Shown here: positions 44,032 through 55,144 of the stretch, one piece after another
Layout of the letters: every line of letters begins with the position of its first letter
Position numbering within the stretch: the first letter of the stretch is position 1
Source of the DNA: Ailurus styani
Lineage: Eukaryota; Chordata; Mammalia; Carnivora; Ailuridae
Assembly (NCBI GenBank): GCA_002007465.1
Contig: LNAC01000752.1
Location: 244,413-308,412, forward strand
DNA: 64,000 bases
Direction of reading: 5' to 3'
Program-made: the position numbers and the translations under genes
Notes under the pieces: model-generated
Seen by the model: only the letters and a program-made list of their open reading frames with translations
Databases searched by the model: none
What the model was told of the DNA's origin: nothing

Positions 44032-44760
44032 CTGCATTTATATAAATAACTCCAAAAAAGAGATCAGAACCTTAGAATCCATTACTCAAAAGCAAGAGAT
44101 GGTCTATTGTAATACAAAAAGCCTGCCAATTCTTTGTCCAGATAGAAATTACTAGCTGGCAATGAAAGTTAATATTTTAAAAATAAACAACAAACCTGAG
44201 AAATCCTGCCAAATGTGATCTGATCTTACTCTAGATTTATTGTTCTTAACTATCTTCCTGCTGCATCTCATTTTATTTAGTGATTAATCATTAATAAAAT
44301 TTTAAGATTCCCCTGTGGTCTCACAACCTGCAAATTAGGATAATAATATGTCTCCTTTACCCCTGTACTAAGATCCATGACCTTGTTAAGTATATCTAAT
44401 AAAAAGGGGTCATGGGTCATTAATGACAAATGGGGGTTGTGATGAATGGCTATAACCAGAGAAAGGACATGAAGAAAAACATTCTAAAATTTCATAGACA
44501 TGGAAAGAGAGACTACAAAATCTATAGGTATCTTGCTGATATTAGTAATAGCTCCATCTATTACACATTTTTAAAAAACTATTCACAGCTTTTCTATACA
44601 CAGTTGAGAAAAGGGAAAGTGGCCTTTAAATATATTTTTGTTAAACTGTAAAAATTCCTAGAACTGTAAAAATTAATTGGTTAAACAGCCTGCATAAACT
44701 CTGCCTGAATATATTAATAAAAGTATATACATGTCTGCACTTTTGACCTCTTTGCTTTCC
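44032..44760. other. Single-copy DNA, no gene seen
   Basis: AT-rich. No recognised repeat or exon. Confidence 0.45.
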
Positions 44761-44774
44761 CCATGACATATTTT

Positions 44775-44957
44775 TTAAGATTATATCTATTTGCTTGAGA
44801 GGGAGAGAAAGAGCAAAAGCACACAGGAGCAGGGAGAGGGAGAAGCCGACTCCTGGCTGAGCAGGGAGCCCAATGCTGGACTTGATCCCAGGACCCGGGG
44901 ACCACGACCTGAGCCAAGGGCAGACGCTTAACTGACTGAGCCACCCAGGCGCCCCTT
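44775..44957 (-). mobile_element. SINEC, antisense
   Basis: Reversed copy: gagggagagaaagagcaaaa, tgagcagggagcccaatgct, tgagccacccaggcgcccc. TSDs ccatgacatatttt (44761) and ccatgacacatatttt (44958), a 2-bp indel apart. Confidence 0.95.
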
Positions 44958-44973
44958 CCATGACACATATTTT

Positions 44974-45756
44974 AATGTCCTAATGAGGAGGAAAAGCATG
45001 TGGACAGACCTGCTGTCCTAAGGGGAGCACATGTGACATGTTGGCTTGCCAAAGGGCTACGTATTCTTGCCAACAAACTCACAAAGGCTGCACATCAAAA
45101 GACGCTGAGATCCTTGGGCCAAAGGGAGGCAGCGGAGGAGAGGGCAAGAGAGATGGGAGCAGGAACAGAGCCGAGCAGCGTGATGGTCACAGACTGTGAC
45201 AGGCTCCGGCCGGGCTCTCCCCTCTGCGGACAAATGTGCAACATGCCGAACATGAACAGCTTTTCCAGAAACCTTCCTGATACCAATGGAAATAACCTGA
45301 CGTGGTCTTCCGTAAGCTTGAAGAAATATGACAGCACGGCTTTCCCTTCAGACTCTGAGACATCTCATGCTCTTTCTCGGTCTCCTCACCCCGTCTACGC
45401 CTGGTTTTCAGCTCCTTTCTTGGTGGGCAGAAGCTAGAGACACTTCTCGGCCGGCGGGCAGGATACCCTGCTACCCCACCCCCCTTTTTTTCTCTTATAA
45501 AAATTCTTGGCAAAGATCCAGAGTAAGAAGGAAAATAGGAATTTTGACATGCCATTTTGACCTAAAATTTTCTTTTGCTTTTTGTAAAGGGGCTGAGAAG
45601 ATTATCAAACAGCCCAGACTGTAAAGAGGAAATCGGGTGACTTCATCCAAGCTTTTTTTGTTCAGAGAGGCCCAGTGAAATATGCATTGTTATAGGTGCT
45701 CAGTTAATGACATTTTTAAATTTTAAATCATAAAACAAGACCAGGTTGTTGATGAG
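44974..45756. other. Single-copy DNA, no gene seen
   Basis: Overlapping frames of 145, 122 and 98 codons at 45000-45624 without recognisable domains. Confidence 0.45.
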
Positions 45757-45770
45757 AAGGAGGCTCCTCT

Positions 45771-45956
45771 TTTAAAAAAAAAGTTTATTTATTTATTAGA
45801 GAGAGAGCACAAGCAGGGGGAGGAGAGGCAGAGGGAGGGGGAGAAGCAGGCTCCCTGCTCAGCAGGGAGCCCAATGCGGGGCTTGATCCCAGGACCCTGA
45901 GGTCATGACCTGAGCCGAAGGTAGAAGCTTAACTGGCTGAGCCACCCAGGCACCCC
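45771..45956 (-). mobile_element. SINEC, antisense, young-looking
   Basis: Reversed copy with a perfect 14-bp TSD aaggaggctcctct at 45757 and 45957. Confidence 0.97.
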
Positions 45957-46159
45957 AAGGAGGCTCCTCTCTAACCCAAGGTTTATTTTTCAAATACTCC
46001 AGAGTGCATTTTTACTTCCCCTCATTCTAGACCTTCTGTGACTCTCTCAATGAAAGATGGTACAGTACTTAAACTGCAAGCAATCTGAGATGGTGCTGGA
46101 TTGTTTCAGAGGTCCCTACCATGTTTCCTCACATAGTAAAGTCCCTCGATGGCATCCAC

Positions 46160-46614
46160 TGTGACTTTTTTCATTTACTCACTCAACAAATATTTACTAG
46201 GAAGCTCATATGGACTGGACATGAAGCACTTGGGATGCAACATCTCTAGTATTATGAAGCTTAAATTTCTACTGGGGGAGACATTGAATAGGTAGTAAAT
46301 TATGTCATATTTAAGAGGGGGTAAGTACTATGGAAAATGAAAAACCTACAGCAATTGAAGGCAAACCAGAAGTCAGGGGTGGGGAGTTGCAACTTAAATA
46401 AGGTGACCAGGTTAGCCTCATTAAAAGGGGACATTTGCACAAAGACATGACAGGGATGAGGGAGTGGATGTGTAAAGCCAGGGGAGGGAGGTCCAGGCTG
46501 ACGACAGAGCAATGAAAAAGCCTGATCAGGAGCAATGATGCCTGGAGAATCATGCTTGGACTCTGAGAGGAATGGGTTACTGTCAGAGGTGACATGATCT
46601 GACATTTTACTTAA
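46160..46614 (-). mobile_element. L2 relic, antisense, first half
   Basis: Order: ctcactcaacaaatatttac, gcttaaatttctactggggg, agacattgaataggtagtaa, tgcacaaagacatgacaggg, gtgacatgatctgacatttt. This is the reversed L2 3' end and continues after the SINE pair at 47048. Confidence 0.78.
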
Positions 46615-46630
46615 AAAAAATATTACTTAA

Positions 46631-46792
46631 GGGACGCCTGGGTGGCTCAGTAGGTTAAGCGTCTGCCTTTGGCTCAGCTCATAATCCCAGGGTTCTGGGA
46701 TCAAGCTCCACATATGGCTCCGTGCTCAGCGGGGAGCCTGCTTCTCCCTCCCCCTGCTGCTCTCCCTGCCGGTGCTTCCCCTCCAGCTCTGA

Positions 46793-46843
<51 letters not shown>

Positions 46844-46845
46844 AA
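46631..46845 (+). mobile_element. SINEC, sense, with expanded ATAAA tail
   Basis: Head cgcctgggtggctcagtagg, gttaagcgtctgcctttggc, and a tail of about 13 TAAA units (46792-46844). It abuts an antisense SINE tail to tail. Confidence 0.95.
46792..46844. repeat. (TAAA)13 microsatellite
   Basis: Uninterrupted TAAA units at the SINE-SINE junction; likely length-variable. Confidence 0.96.
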
Positions 46846-47030
46846 GATTCATTTATTCATCTGAGAGAGACAGGATGAGTGGGGGAGGGACAGAGGGAGA
46901 GAGAGAGAGAATCCCAAGCTGACTCCCCACTGAGTGAGGAGCCCATCACGGGCTCCATCTCATGACCCTGAGATCGTGACCTGAGCCGAAACCCAGAGTC
47001 AGATGCTTAACCGACTACCCAGGCGCCCCC
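46846..47030 (-). mobile_element. SINEC, antisense, partner of an inverted pair
   Basis: Reversed copy: gattcatttattcatctgag, ctccatctcatgaccctgag, gcttaaccgactacccagg (a few bases of the head are deleted). The outer flanks tctgacattttacttaa (46598) and tccgacttttattttaa (47031) look like the TSD of the whole block inside L2. Confidence 0.93.
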
Positions 47031-47047
47031 TCCGACTTTTATTTTAA

Positions 47048-47375
47048 GAAGATCCTCACATTTGCTGCATTGAGAGTAAAATGCGACAGGCAAGATGGAA
47101 ACAGAAAAGGAAGAGGCCGTTGCAGTAACACAGACAGCAGCTCTGTCCCGGGCAGGACTGGTGGGTGGTGCCGAGAAGTGGCTGGATTCTGGATCTATTC
47201 AGAAGGTAGAACCAACAGGCTTTCCTGACAGATTAGATGTGGGATATGGAAGACAGCAAGAACTCAAGCATCACTTCAAGGATCTGCTTTAAGTGACTAA
47301 AGGACCGACTGAGACAAAGCAAGTCTGGGCTGGAGAGAAGAGCAGGAGATCAGTTTGGGATGTGCTGGCGACAAA
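47048..47375 (-). mobile_element. L2 relic, antisense, second half
   Basis: Continues the L2 left at 46614: gatcctcacatttgctgc, gccgttgcagtaacacag, gtgccgagaagtggctggat, tctggatctattcagaaggt, gacagattagatgtgggata. Confidence 0.75.
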
Positions 47376-47512
47376 ACACCTTTTTAAACTATTTGGTGCC
47401 TAGGACACACACGAATACAACTGTTTGATTTTCTAAAACACTCATATGCAAGTCCAAGAGACTCAATTCTCTAGTGCCAAGTAGTGGGAAGCTAAAACAT
47501 ATCTGCTGAAGG

Positions 47513-47952
47513 AACGTGGCGGGCTGAGTAACGGCCCCCAAACGATGTCCCGGCCTAATCCCTGGAACGTGTGCCATGTTGCCTTGTGCACCGGGAAGAA
47601 TTTTGCAGATATGATTAAACTAAAGATCCTGAGACGGGGAGACTATCCTGGATTATCCAGGTGGACCCAATGTCATCACAAGCAGGAGAATCAGAGACAG
47701 AGACTTGAAGATGCTACACGGGTAGCTTTGAAGATGAAGGAAGGGCCATGAGCCAAGGCATGTAGGCAGCGTCTAGACGTGAGGAAAGGCAGGAGAGTGA
47801 TTCTCTTCTAAAGCCTCCAGAAGGAGGCAGCCCTGCGGATGCCTTCCTTGATTTGGGGACTTCTGGCCTTCAGAACTAGATAATACTTCTGTGTTGTTTG
47901 AAGTCACCCAGTTGTGTTCATTGGTGCAAGCAGCCATAAGAAACTAATACAA
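47513..47952 (+). mobile_element. MaLR/MLT1-like solo LTR, sense
   Basis: Order: gggctgagtaacggccccca, gatgtcccggcctaatccct, tttgcagatatgattaaact, tatcctggattatccaggtg, gggccatgagccaaggca, end agaaactaataca. An old non-autonomous LTR remnant without internal coding sequence. Confidence 0.8.
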
Positions 47953-47989
47953 GGAACAAACAAATCCAAAAGCATGTAGGGACTGAGGC

Positions 47990-48445
47990 CATTGTATTCA
48001 TTGTTGTTTCCCCAGCTCTTGGCAGTGCCTAGGGGCACACAGGTACTCAGGGGATCTCTGTTGGATCAATTTTAATTTGATGATTATGTTATGCACCCTT
48101 ATACCTCTGTGCCTTTGAACACGCTGGTCCTCATGCCTGGAATGCCCTTAACCCCTTCCGGTCCAGTGAACCTCTGGCAAGAGCCCAATCAGAACCCACT
48201 CTCTCTGCAATGAATTCGACAACAACCCTAGGCAGAGTAAGCCAGGGCCCCTTCTGTTCTCCAGCTGTGTTTCAGAGCCGCTGAAGCTCTCGTACCCAGC
48301 CATGCTGCACCCTGAGCATGGGCTCATGGGCTCAGCCCTCCACCACACTGAGAATCCACGAGGTCCCGCTCACTGGTCACCTTGGCGTTTCCCTGTGTAC
48401 GCCCAGGGATAATGTGTGCCCAGTGCATACGTGTTTGCTAAATGA
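47990..48445 (+). mobile_element. L2 relics, sense, two pieces
   Basis: Piece 1 (47990-48085): tttccccagctcttggcagt then ggatctctgttggatcaatt, an L2 3' end. Piece 2 (48085-48445): acctctgtgcctttgaacac, cctcatgcctggaatgccct, then cgcccagggataatgtgtgc and tttgctaaatgaatag, again ending like L2. Two separate old insertions or one with a duplicated end. Confidence 0.55.
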
Positions 48446-48665
48446 ATAGATAAGTAGTGCGAATATTTGCCAGCGTTTTTCACTTTTTCAAGGCACTTTG
48501 ACTTATTATCCCATTTTATCTCAGTCATAATCCTGAGAAGAGAAAGTAGTCTTGTTTCCATCAATGAGGAAATTGCTTGACTCGCCCAAGGTCATGTTAT
48601 TTGTGGCAGACTGAACGCCAGGCAAAACCTCCTGACTCTTCGCCCAGTGCTCTTTCCACCAGCTT
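48446..48665 (-). mobile_element. MIR, antisense
   Basis: Order: aaggcactttgacttattat, cccattttatctcagtcata, atgaggaaattgcttgactc, gcccaaggtcatgttatttg, agactgaacgccaggcaaaa. Confidence 0.8.
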
Positions 48666-49254
48666 GGGCTCCTTCCACTGCCACAGGGTCCCATCGGGCT
48701 GCCAACATAAGCACCCCCTTTGTTACACACACACTGCGTTGGGCAAATTCAGACCCTGCGTGGCACTGTGGCCAAAGGCTGCGGCAACGCCTCGACAATT
48801 GCCTACTGTCTTTAGTTTTGACCATGACTCATAATCCCTGTCAAAAGAACAGTATACAAGAGTAGCATCAAATTCACAGCATTTTTACAAAATGGATAAC
48901 CCAAATCTGGGCAAGGTAGAGTGCCAAAAATTAGTTTTAAAAAGAGTTAGTCAGGGCCATGTGAGCCACATCGAGGGGGCGGCCAAAGTAACTTAGCTTC
49001 AGTGAGTCAGGCTGCTTTACGTACCTGGCGCTGCTCTAACCTGGCAGTCTGGGAATTAGCTGCCAGCTGCAAGTTTGGGCAGATGCTGAGCAAGGGAGAG
49101 TAGGAGACAGGGATGAGGAGGACCTGCTTGAAAAGTCATCCAGAATTTTAGTGGCAGCCACTGGCCTCAGCTGCCAGATTCATCCAGAACACTGTTTTGC
49201 GTGTTTTGTCTTTATAGAATGTTCACCATCTCAACCACTAGTCTTTTTTCCACA
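48666..49254. other. Single-copy DNA, no gene seen
   Basis: No recognised repeat or exon. Confidence 0.45.
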
Positions 49255-49965
49255 AGCTTTGGAAAGGAATAAGAAACATATACTCTTACCATACAATCCA
49301 GCCATCTCACTCCTTGGTATTTATCCAAAGGAACTGAAAACTTAAATCCACCCCAAAACCTATACATGAATGTTTAGTGCAGTTTGATTCATAATTTGCA
49401 AACCTTGGAAAGCAACCAAGATGTCCTTCAGTAGGTGATGGATAAATAAACTGTGGTCCATCCAGACAGTGGAATATTATTCAGCCCTAAAAAGAAAGAG
49501 CCTCAACCATCAGAAGACATGGGGGAGACTTAAATGGATATTACTGAGTGACAGGAACCAATCTGAAAAAGCCATAAACTATGTGATTCCAATCATATGA
49601 CATTCTGGAAAAGACAAAACTATGGAGACAGTAAAAAGATCAGTGATTTCCAGGGCCGGGGATGCAGAGGGAAAGCACAGATTTTCAGGGTAGTGAAAAT
49701 ACTCTATATGATATTACAGTGATAGGTAGAAATGCCATTACACACTTAGCCAACCCCACGGCAAGAACAACAGTCAGAGTGAAGCCTGAGGTAAACGAAC
49801 TATGAATGTGTCCGAGTGGGTACATCTTTGGTAACAAACGTACCACTCTGGGCTGTGGGACGGGTTACACCCGTGTGAGGTCGGGGGTATCTGGGAAATC
49901 GCTGTACTTTCCTCTCAGTTTTGTTGTAAACCTAAACCTTAAAAAAAAGTCTTAAAAATAAGGAA
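49255..49965 (+). mobile_element. LINE-1 (L1M) 3' part with broken ORF2 end
   Basis: Begins in the ORF2 C-terminal region (residues like HILLPYNPAISLLGIYPKELKT) and passes through aatggaatattattcag-type sequence (agtggaatattattcagccc), gatttccagggccgggga and the 3' UTR to aacctaaaccttaaaaaaaa. The frame is broken. Older than the 10.2-kb insertion; no TSD recognised. Confidence 0.88.
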
Positions 49966-50701
49966 TAAAGAAAAGATTAATGGTATTGATCCTCTCGATG
50001 TGGATTAAAGCGCAACTAATGGCAATCACTGGCTGTTTCCACCAAATCTTTAGGGATAACATTAGACTCCTTTCAGTAATGCCAAGTGACACGCCTCTTC
50101 TTGTTCAAAGAGCTGAAACAACAAGACCATTAATTTCCATTGAACAGTGAGCATGTGACATATCTTTGCACCAGCTACTTAGAAAAATAGGAGATTCTCA
50201 AGACACAATGAACAAACCTGTTGCAAATTTGTTGGCATATGTCACGTATTTAGTGTGCACAATGAAGAGAGGATAAGTGTTCTCTCAGACTGCAACAGTG
50301 GCATGAAAAAAAAATAGTGGCATGAAAAACTGGAATCTGCTCATTTTGTGTTTAGGCCCAGAGAGAAAATAATAAAAATAAAAAGAATGACAAAAGAATG
50401 TGAACCAAATCTTCCTTGAGGAAATGGAGGGTTCCCTTTCCTTCCCACTCCATCTGGACCATGAAGGGCTCTATACTCCTCCATATAGAATTCCCAGCTG
50501 AAGGTCCAAGCTTTGTCTTCCAAACCCACCCCACTGTGCCACACTCACAGACACACACACTGCTACCTCCCAGCTAGGCCTTGGGGCTAAGGGTGTGCCT
50601 ACCTGCAGCAGCCAGTCCTTAGAGAGCCACACAGGTCTCAGACCCACAGCTCTTTAGACAGGGAATTCTAGGCACCCTGGCACTAAAGGCCAGGTCAAGA
50701 T
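49966..50701. other. Single-copy DNA, no gene seen
   Basis: A near-tandem duplication of agtggcatgaaaaa lies at about 50297-50330. No exon. Confidence 0.45.
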
Positions 50702-50868
50702 CCCTGCTACCCAAAACATGGCCCGGGCATCCACATTGTCATTGGCATTGGGAGCTTAGTAGAAATGCAGAATCTCAGGTCCCACACTAGACCTACTGAA
50801 ATCGGAAAGATTTTCATAAGATCCCGAGGCAATTCAGGATAAAGTCTGAGAAGCAAAGTGGGTATCAT
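50702..50868 (-). mobile_element. MER5A-like hAT relic, antisense
   Basis: Order: ctacccaaaacatggcccgg, agtagaaatgcagaatctca, ggtcccacactagacctact, ttttcataagatcccgaggc, aaagtctgagaagcaa. Confidence 0.78.
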
Positions 50869-51379
50869 TTGGCCTATGGATCCGCCATCCCCTACAGAGC
50901 AGCAAGACTCAACGAGAAGCAAATCAGAACCCACTAAGCACAGGCCCACTAAGAGCCTAAAGCCCTCACGCCCATGCAGGGTTTTCCTCGGTTATACACT
51001 GTAGTCCAGATGCGCCTTTCTTAGGCTTTAGGAATACAACAGGCTGCTCAGGAAATGGGATGTCTGGTAAGTTCAGCATCGTTTGTAATTTGGGGGAGGA
51101 CAGATGTGTAGTTATATGTCGGCACTTGATCCCTGACCTGCTGTTCTAATCCACATTCAGTTGCTGGGAGGTTTTATTGCATTAGCAACTGAGCGACCTC
51201 ACTCCATCGAGTTTATTGACTGTCTAGTCAGTGTGTTGGAGACAACTGTAATTCTTTTCTAAATTAGACAATCCCGGAAAGTAGACAGTCTCAATCTTTG
51301 TTGAAAATCCTTCTCAAATTCATTAGTCCACTCTCCTGAAAAAACAGGCGTCCTGCCCTGAATGTGCTCTTTGTCGGGG
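50869..51379. other. Single-copy DNA, no gene seen
   Basis: No repeat or exon recognised. Confidence 0.45.
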
Positions 51380-51850
51380 AGGGAGAGGGAAGACCTTCCA
51401 GAGGCCTGAAGTCATCGTTCCGCGTACCTAGCATCAGTATTTGGACCTGCCGCTGAATACGCGACAATCCTGTGCCCGCACTTAGGCCGACCTGAAGGCA
51501 AACGACAGGCTCTGCCTCCTAACTGCTCTGGCGGCTCAGGCGGTCTCCTCTCCGGGCCTTGGTTCTTGGCACTGCACTCGTCTCCTGCGTCTCGGTGTCA
51601 GGGCGGCCGGGGCAACGCTAGAGTTGACCAGCGACTCTTCGCCCTGCGGGGAAAGAAGCTAAGATCATGACGGGGCGGGCTCAGGAGAGCACGTCACTCT
51701 TCATCTTTGGGGGCCCCCGTGGACGTCGACATGGGCGGGAACCCGAGTGAGAGCCTACCCCACAGATGCATTCTGGCCTGGGAAAACTGCCCGAGGCACG
51801 AGCAAGGAAGGCGCAGAGCAGGAGCTGCCTCCGGGGCGGGGGGGGGGGGG
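51380..51850. promoter_or_regulatory. CpG-rich patch, possible CpG island or remnant
   Basis: About 35 CpG in 470 bp by hand count, with a run of 13 G at 51839-51851. Frames of 155, 77 and 73 codons overlap here on both strands, as expected in stop-poor GC-rich DNA; no domain. A truncated SINE follows directly. Confidence 0.38.
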
Positions 51851-51905
51851 GTCCCGCCAGAGCATTCTCCGCCAGCACAGCACTGGACAACGAGTTCTCA
51901 GGAGA

Positions 51906-52012
51906 CCCCTGCATCAGGCTCCTCGCTCAGCGGCAACCTGCCTCTTCCTCTGCTAATCTCTCCCGCCCCCACCCCCATGTCAAATAAATACATAAAACCT
52001 AAAAAAAAAACC
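51906..52012 (+). mobile_element. SINEC, sense, 5'-truncated
   Basis: Only the 3' part is present: ccctgcatcaggctcctcgc, tcagcggcaacctgcctctt, then TC-rich sequence, AAATAAATACATAAAACC and A-run. The tRNA-like head is absent. Confidence 0.88.
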
Positions 52013-52196
52013 CAAAAACATTCCAATGTCCATCTCCAGCATTTCTTTCTATACATTTCTACATTTCTTAATTCAGTGCCCTTCAATATTAAGTCTCTCC
52101 TTGCTTTCTGTTCTTCTGCTGATTCAGTTCCAATTCCTTTAGCCATTCTTTTAGTAGTCCAATTTTCCAATTAAAAAATAGATGCCAGAGCATCAC

Positions 52197-52392
52197 TTTT
52201 TTTTAAAGATTTTATTTATTTATTTGACACACAGAGAGAGATCACAAGTAGGCAGAGAGGCAGGCAGAGGGAGAGGAGGAAGGAGGCTCCCTCCTGAGCA
52301 GGGAGCCCGATGTGGGGCTCGATCACAGGACCCTGAGATCATGACCTGAGCCGAAGGCAGAGGCTTTAACCCACTGAGCCACCCAGGCACCC
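52197..52392 (-). mobile_element. SINEC, antisense
   Basis: Reversed full copy. TSD ccagagcatca(c/t) at 52185 and 52393. Confidence 0.96.
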
Positions 52393-52427
52393 CCAGAGCA
52401 TCATTCTTTAAAGGAAAAAAACCGTTG

Positions 52428-52568
52428 GGGGTGGAAGGGATGGGGTAGCTGGGTGATGGATACCGGGGAGGGTATGTGCTATGGTGAGCACTGTGAACTG
52501 TGTAAGACCTGATTCACAGACCTGTACCCCTGAAATAAATAATACATTATATGTTAATAAAAAAAGAC
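52428..52568 (+). mobile_element. Carnivoran LINE-1 3' end fragment
   Basis: Order: gggtgatggataccggggag, ggtatgtgctatggtgagca, ctgtgaactgtgtaagacct, gtacccctgaaataaataat, acattatatgttaataaaaa. Same 3' end type as the 10.2-kb copy. Confidence 0.9.
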
Positions 52569-52629
52569 TATCCTGTAAAAGTCAGTGGTAATCACCTGTC
52601 AACCCTCTACAGGGGGAAGTAGTATAGAT

Positions 52630-52840
52630 TGGGCTTTGACCTATGTACTAAGCCCTGTCCTAAGTATTTTTAATTATCTCGATTAGCCAGCACCACCTCA
52701 CTGTAAGGTAGGTTTTACAATCTTTGTTTTACTGATGGCACAACTGAGGCTCCTAGAAGTTAAACAACTAGTCTGAGGTTATAGGAGTTGAAGCGAGCAG
52801 TAGAGATGGACTTCTCTATCTACACTTACAGTCCTTTTGC
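52630..52840 (-). mobile_element. MIR, antisense
   Basis: Order: tatgtactaagccctgtcct, aagtatttttaattatctcg, cctcactgtaaggtaggttt, ttttactgatggcacaactg, aggctcctagaagttaaaca. Confidence 0.85.
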
Positions 52841-52981
52841 CTCTATCGATATATACTATATCTATAAAAGTGCATTTTAGGAACAAACCTGCCCTTTAAA
52901 TAATGGGACCATGTAAGTGTCTCAAATGTATTCTTGGGTCCATTCATTCTGATGAATGAGCCTTCTAAAAACAAACAAATA

Positions 52982-53174
52982 GGGCGCCTGGGTGGCTCAG
53001 TGGGTTAAAGCCTCTGCCTTTGGCTCAGGTCATGATCTCAGGGTCCTGGGATCGAGGCCCACATCGGGCTCTCTGCTCGGCGGGGAGCCTGCTTTCCCCC
53101 TCTCTCTCTCTGCCTGCCTCTCTGCCTACTTGTGATCTCTCTCCCTCTGTCAAATAAATAAAATCTTAAAAAAA
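52982..53174 (+). mobile_element. SINEC, sense
   Basis: Full copy with the gttaaagcctctgcc head variant. It sits in a CAAA-rich target: acaaacaaata on the left and a (CAAA)n run on the right to about 53193. Confidence 0.95.
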
Positions 53175-53193
53175 CAAACAAACAAACAAACAA

Positions 53194-53654
53194 ATAAACA
53201 AGCAATTGTGATGAGGACAGTGAGGAGGTTGACAAATTCTCTCCCCAGAAAGCAACTATCCAACTGGACAAAACTATCCCAAACCCCCAACTTTTTAAGT
53301 GCTCTGGAAATTGACCAAAGGCGTACAACACTTGAGCATTTATTCCTGATGACTTACTAAAGTCAGGGTCAGAAAGTGAGTCTGTGGCCGTGTTTTTGCC
53401 TGGATCTGGAACCATCCCCTGCCCCCACTTCCTACCCTGGCTCTGTCATTGCGGTATTCATTCAACCAGGGTGGAAGCGACCGCAAAAATCAGCAGCTTC
53501 ACTGAACCTGCCGTAGGAGGCTCCCAGATGGGAGCGCTCACGATTAAAATGCACGTTCTTACTGGAACACAGATAGGCATACTAGCAGTTCGAGTAGCCT
53601 GAGGTTGAAGTCCCATTTAGGGCGAAGAACTGCTGGACGAATCAGGGACGTAAC
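53194..53654. other. Single-copy DNA, no gene seen
   Basis: A 125-codon minus-strand frame begins here and runs into the SINE; its SINE part is not coding. No domain. Confidence 0.45.
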
Positions 53655-53666
53655 AGGGAGTTCAGG

Positions 53667-53769
53667 GACGTCTGGGTGCTCAGTGGGTTAGGTATCTAAA
53701 GCCCCACATTGGGCTCCTTGCTCAGTGGGGAGCCTGCTTCTCTCTCTGCCTGCTGCTCCCTCTGCTTGT

Positions 53770-53801
<32 letters not shown>

Positions 53802-53866
53802 AATCTCTCTCTTTCTCTGACAAACAAATAAATAAATAAAATCTTAGAAAAACAAAAATAAAAGCC
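53667..53866 (+). mobile_element. SINEC, sense, with internal deletion
   Basis: Head tctgggtgctcagtgggtta then a jump to aaagccccacattgggctcc, so about 40 bases with the B-box region are lost. A TC microsatellite spans about 53772-53820. Perfect 12-bp TSD agggagttcagg at 53655 and 53867. Confidence 0.95.
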
Positions 53867-53879
53867 AGGGAGTTCAGGA

Positions 53880-55144
53880 GGTTAACCGGTCACAGGGGAG
53901 CTAGAAAAAGCTCTTCACGTTTACTGGGTTGACAAGAGCTGTGCAAATGCATAGCAGAGGCCAGAGGGGCCCAAACCACCCACACAGCCATGGCCAGTGC
54001 AGCCTGCACACCCACACGGTAGACACACAAGTGTGCAGCAGAATGTAAAAGCTGGTGGAAGCTTGAAAATGGTATGAAGTTTGAATGCATTCCCCAGGCA
54101 CACATAAATCTATCAGCAGCAACTCCTTATTGACTGGAGGTGTTTAAGCCTAAAGGCTGATCAATCATTGGCTGACTACTAAGCTATGCAGACATAGGAG
54201 CAAACCCCAAGAAACCAGACTAAATTTAAACGAAACAAAATCCGGGACACCTGGGTGGCTTAGTCAGTTAAGCGTTGGCCTTCGGCTCAGGTCATGATCC
54301 TGGGGTCCTGCGATCAAGCCCTGAATCGGGCTCCTGCTCAGTGGGGAGTCTGCTTTTCCCTCTCCCTCTGACCCTCACCCTCACTAATGCTCTCTTTCTC
54401 TCTCAAATGAATAAATAAAAGAAAAATTTTTAAATAAAACAAAACTGGGTGGAGACATGAGCAGTTGCACATTGCAGGGGATACGTTCCACAGATTCAGT
54501 ACAAATAAGTTATTGAACAAATAAATAACAATTACAGATCCCTCATAGGTTAAAAGGCAGAATCTAGAGTTGCTACTACATATCTAAAATGTCAGCGTTC
54601 AACAAAAACATACGTGACCAAAAAAAATGAAAAAGTACCATCCATACATGGGGTGGGGTGCACTACCAATGGAAAATGTCACTGACCGGTCCTTAAGCTG
54701 GACTTAGCAGACAAAGACTTCAAAGCATATTATAAATATGTTCAAAAACTAAGGAAAACCATATATGAAAAGTTAAAGGAAAACATAATGACAATTAATC
54801 AACTAATAGAGAACCTCAATGTCATGACTGGAACTATAAAAAAGAATCAAATGGGAAATTTGGGATTTGAAAAGTTCAATATCTGAAATGAAAATTTCTC
54901 TAGAGGCACTCATAGCAAATTTGAGAAGGCAGAAGAGAATGAGTTAACTGTAAACCAGCTCAATAGAAATGATTCAATCTGAAGAACAGAAAGAAGGATG
55001 AAGAAAAATAAGTAGAGTCTCAGAGACTAGTGGGACAACATCGAGCATACCAACTTAAGTACGAAGATGGTCCCAAAAGGAGAGGAGGAGGAAAAAGGAG
55101 GTAGAAAAAAGCACCTGAAGAAATAGTAGCCAAAAACTTGCAAA
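53880..55144 (+). mobile_element. Old LINE-1, 5' region and broken ORF1, interrupted by a SINE
   Basis: From about 54560 the sequence matches the L1M/HAL1 ORF1 region: ctggacttagcagacaaaga, cttcaaagcatattataaat, atgtcatgactggaactat, gaaatgaaaatttctctaga, tctgaagaacagaaagaagg, acaacatcgagcatacca. The 53880-54240 part (gactggaggtgtttaagcct, caatcattggctgactact) probably belongs to the same 5' region. Many indels and stops; no ORF1 product is possible. HAL1, which has ORF1 only, is an alternative origin for this piece. Confidence 0.72.
54245..54436 (+). mobile_element. SINEC, sense, nested in old L1
   Basis: Head cacctgggtggcttagtcag, tail AAATGAATAAATAAAAG. TSDs aaacaaaatccgg (54234) and aaacaaaactggg (54437). 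Confidence 0.95.
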
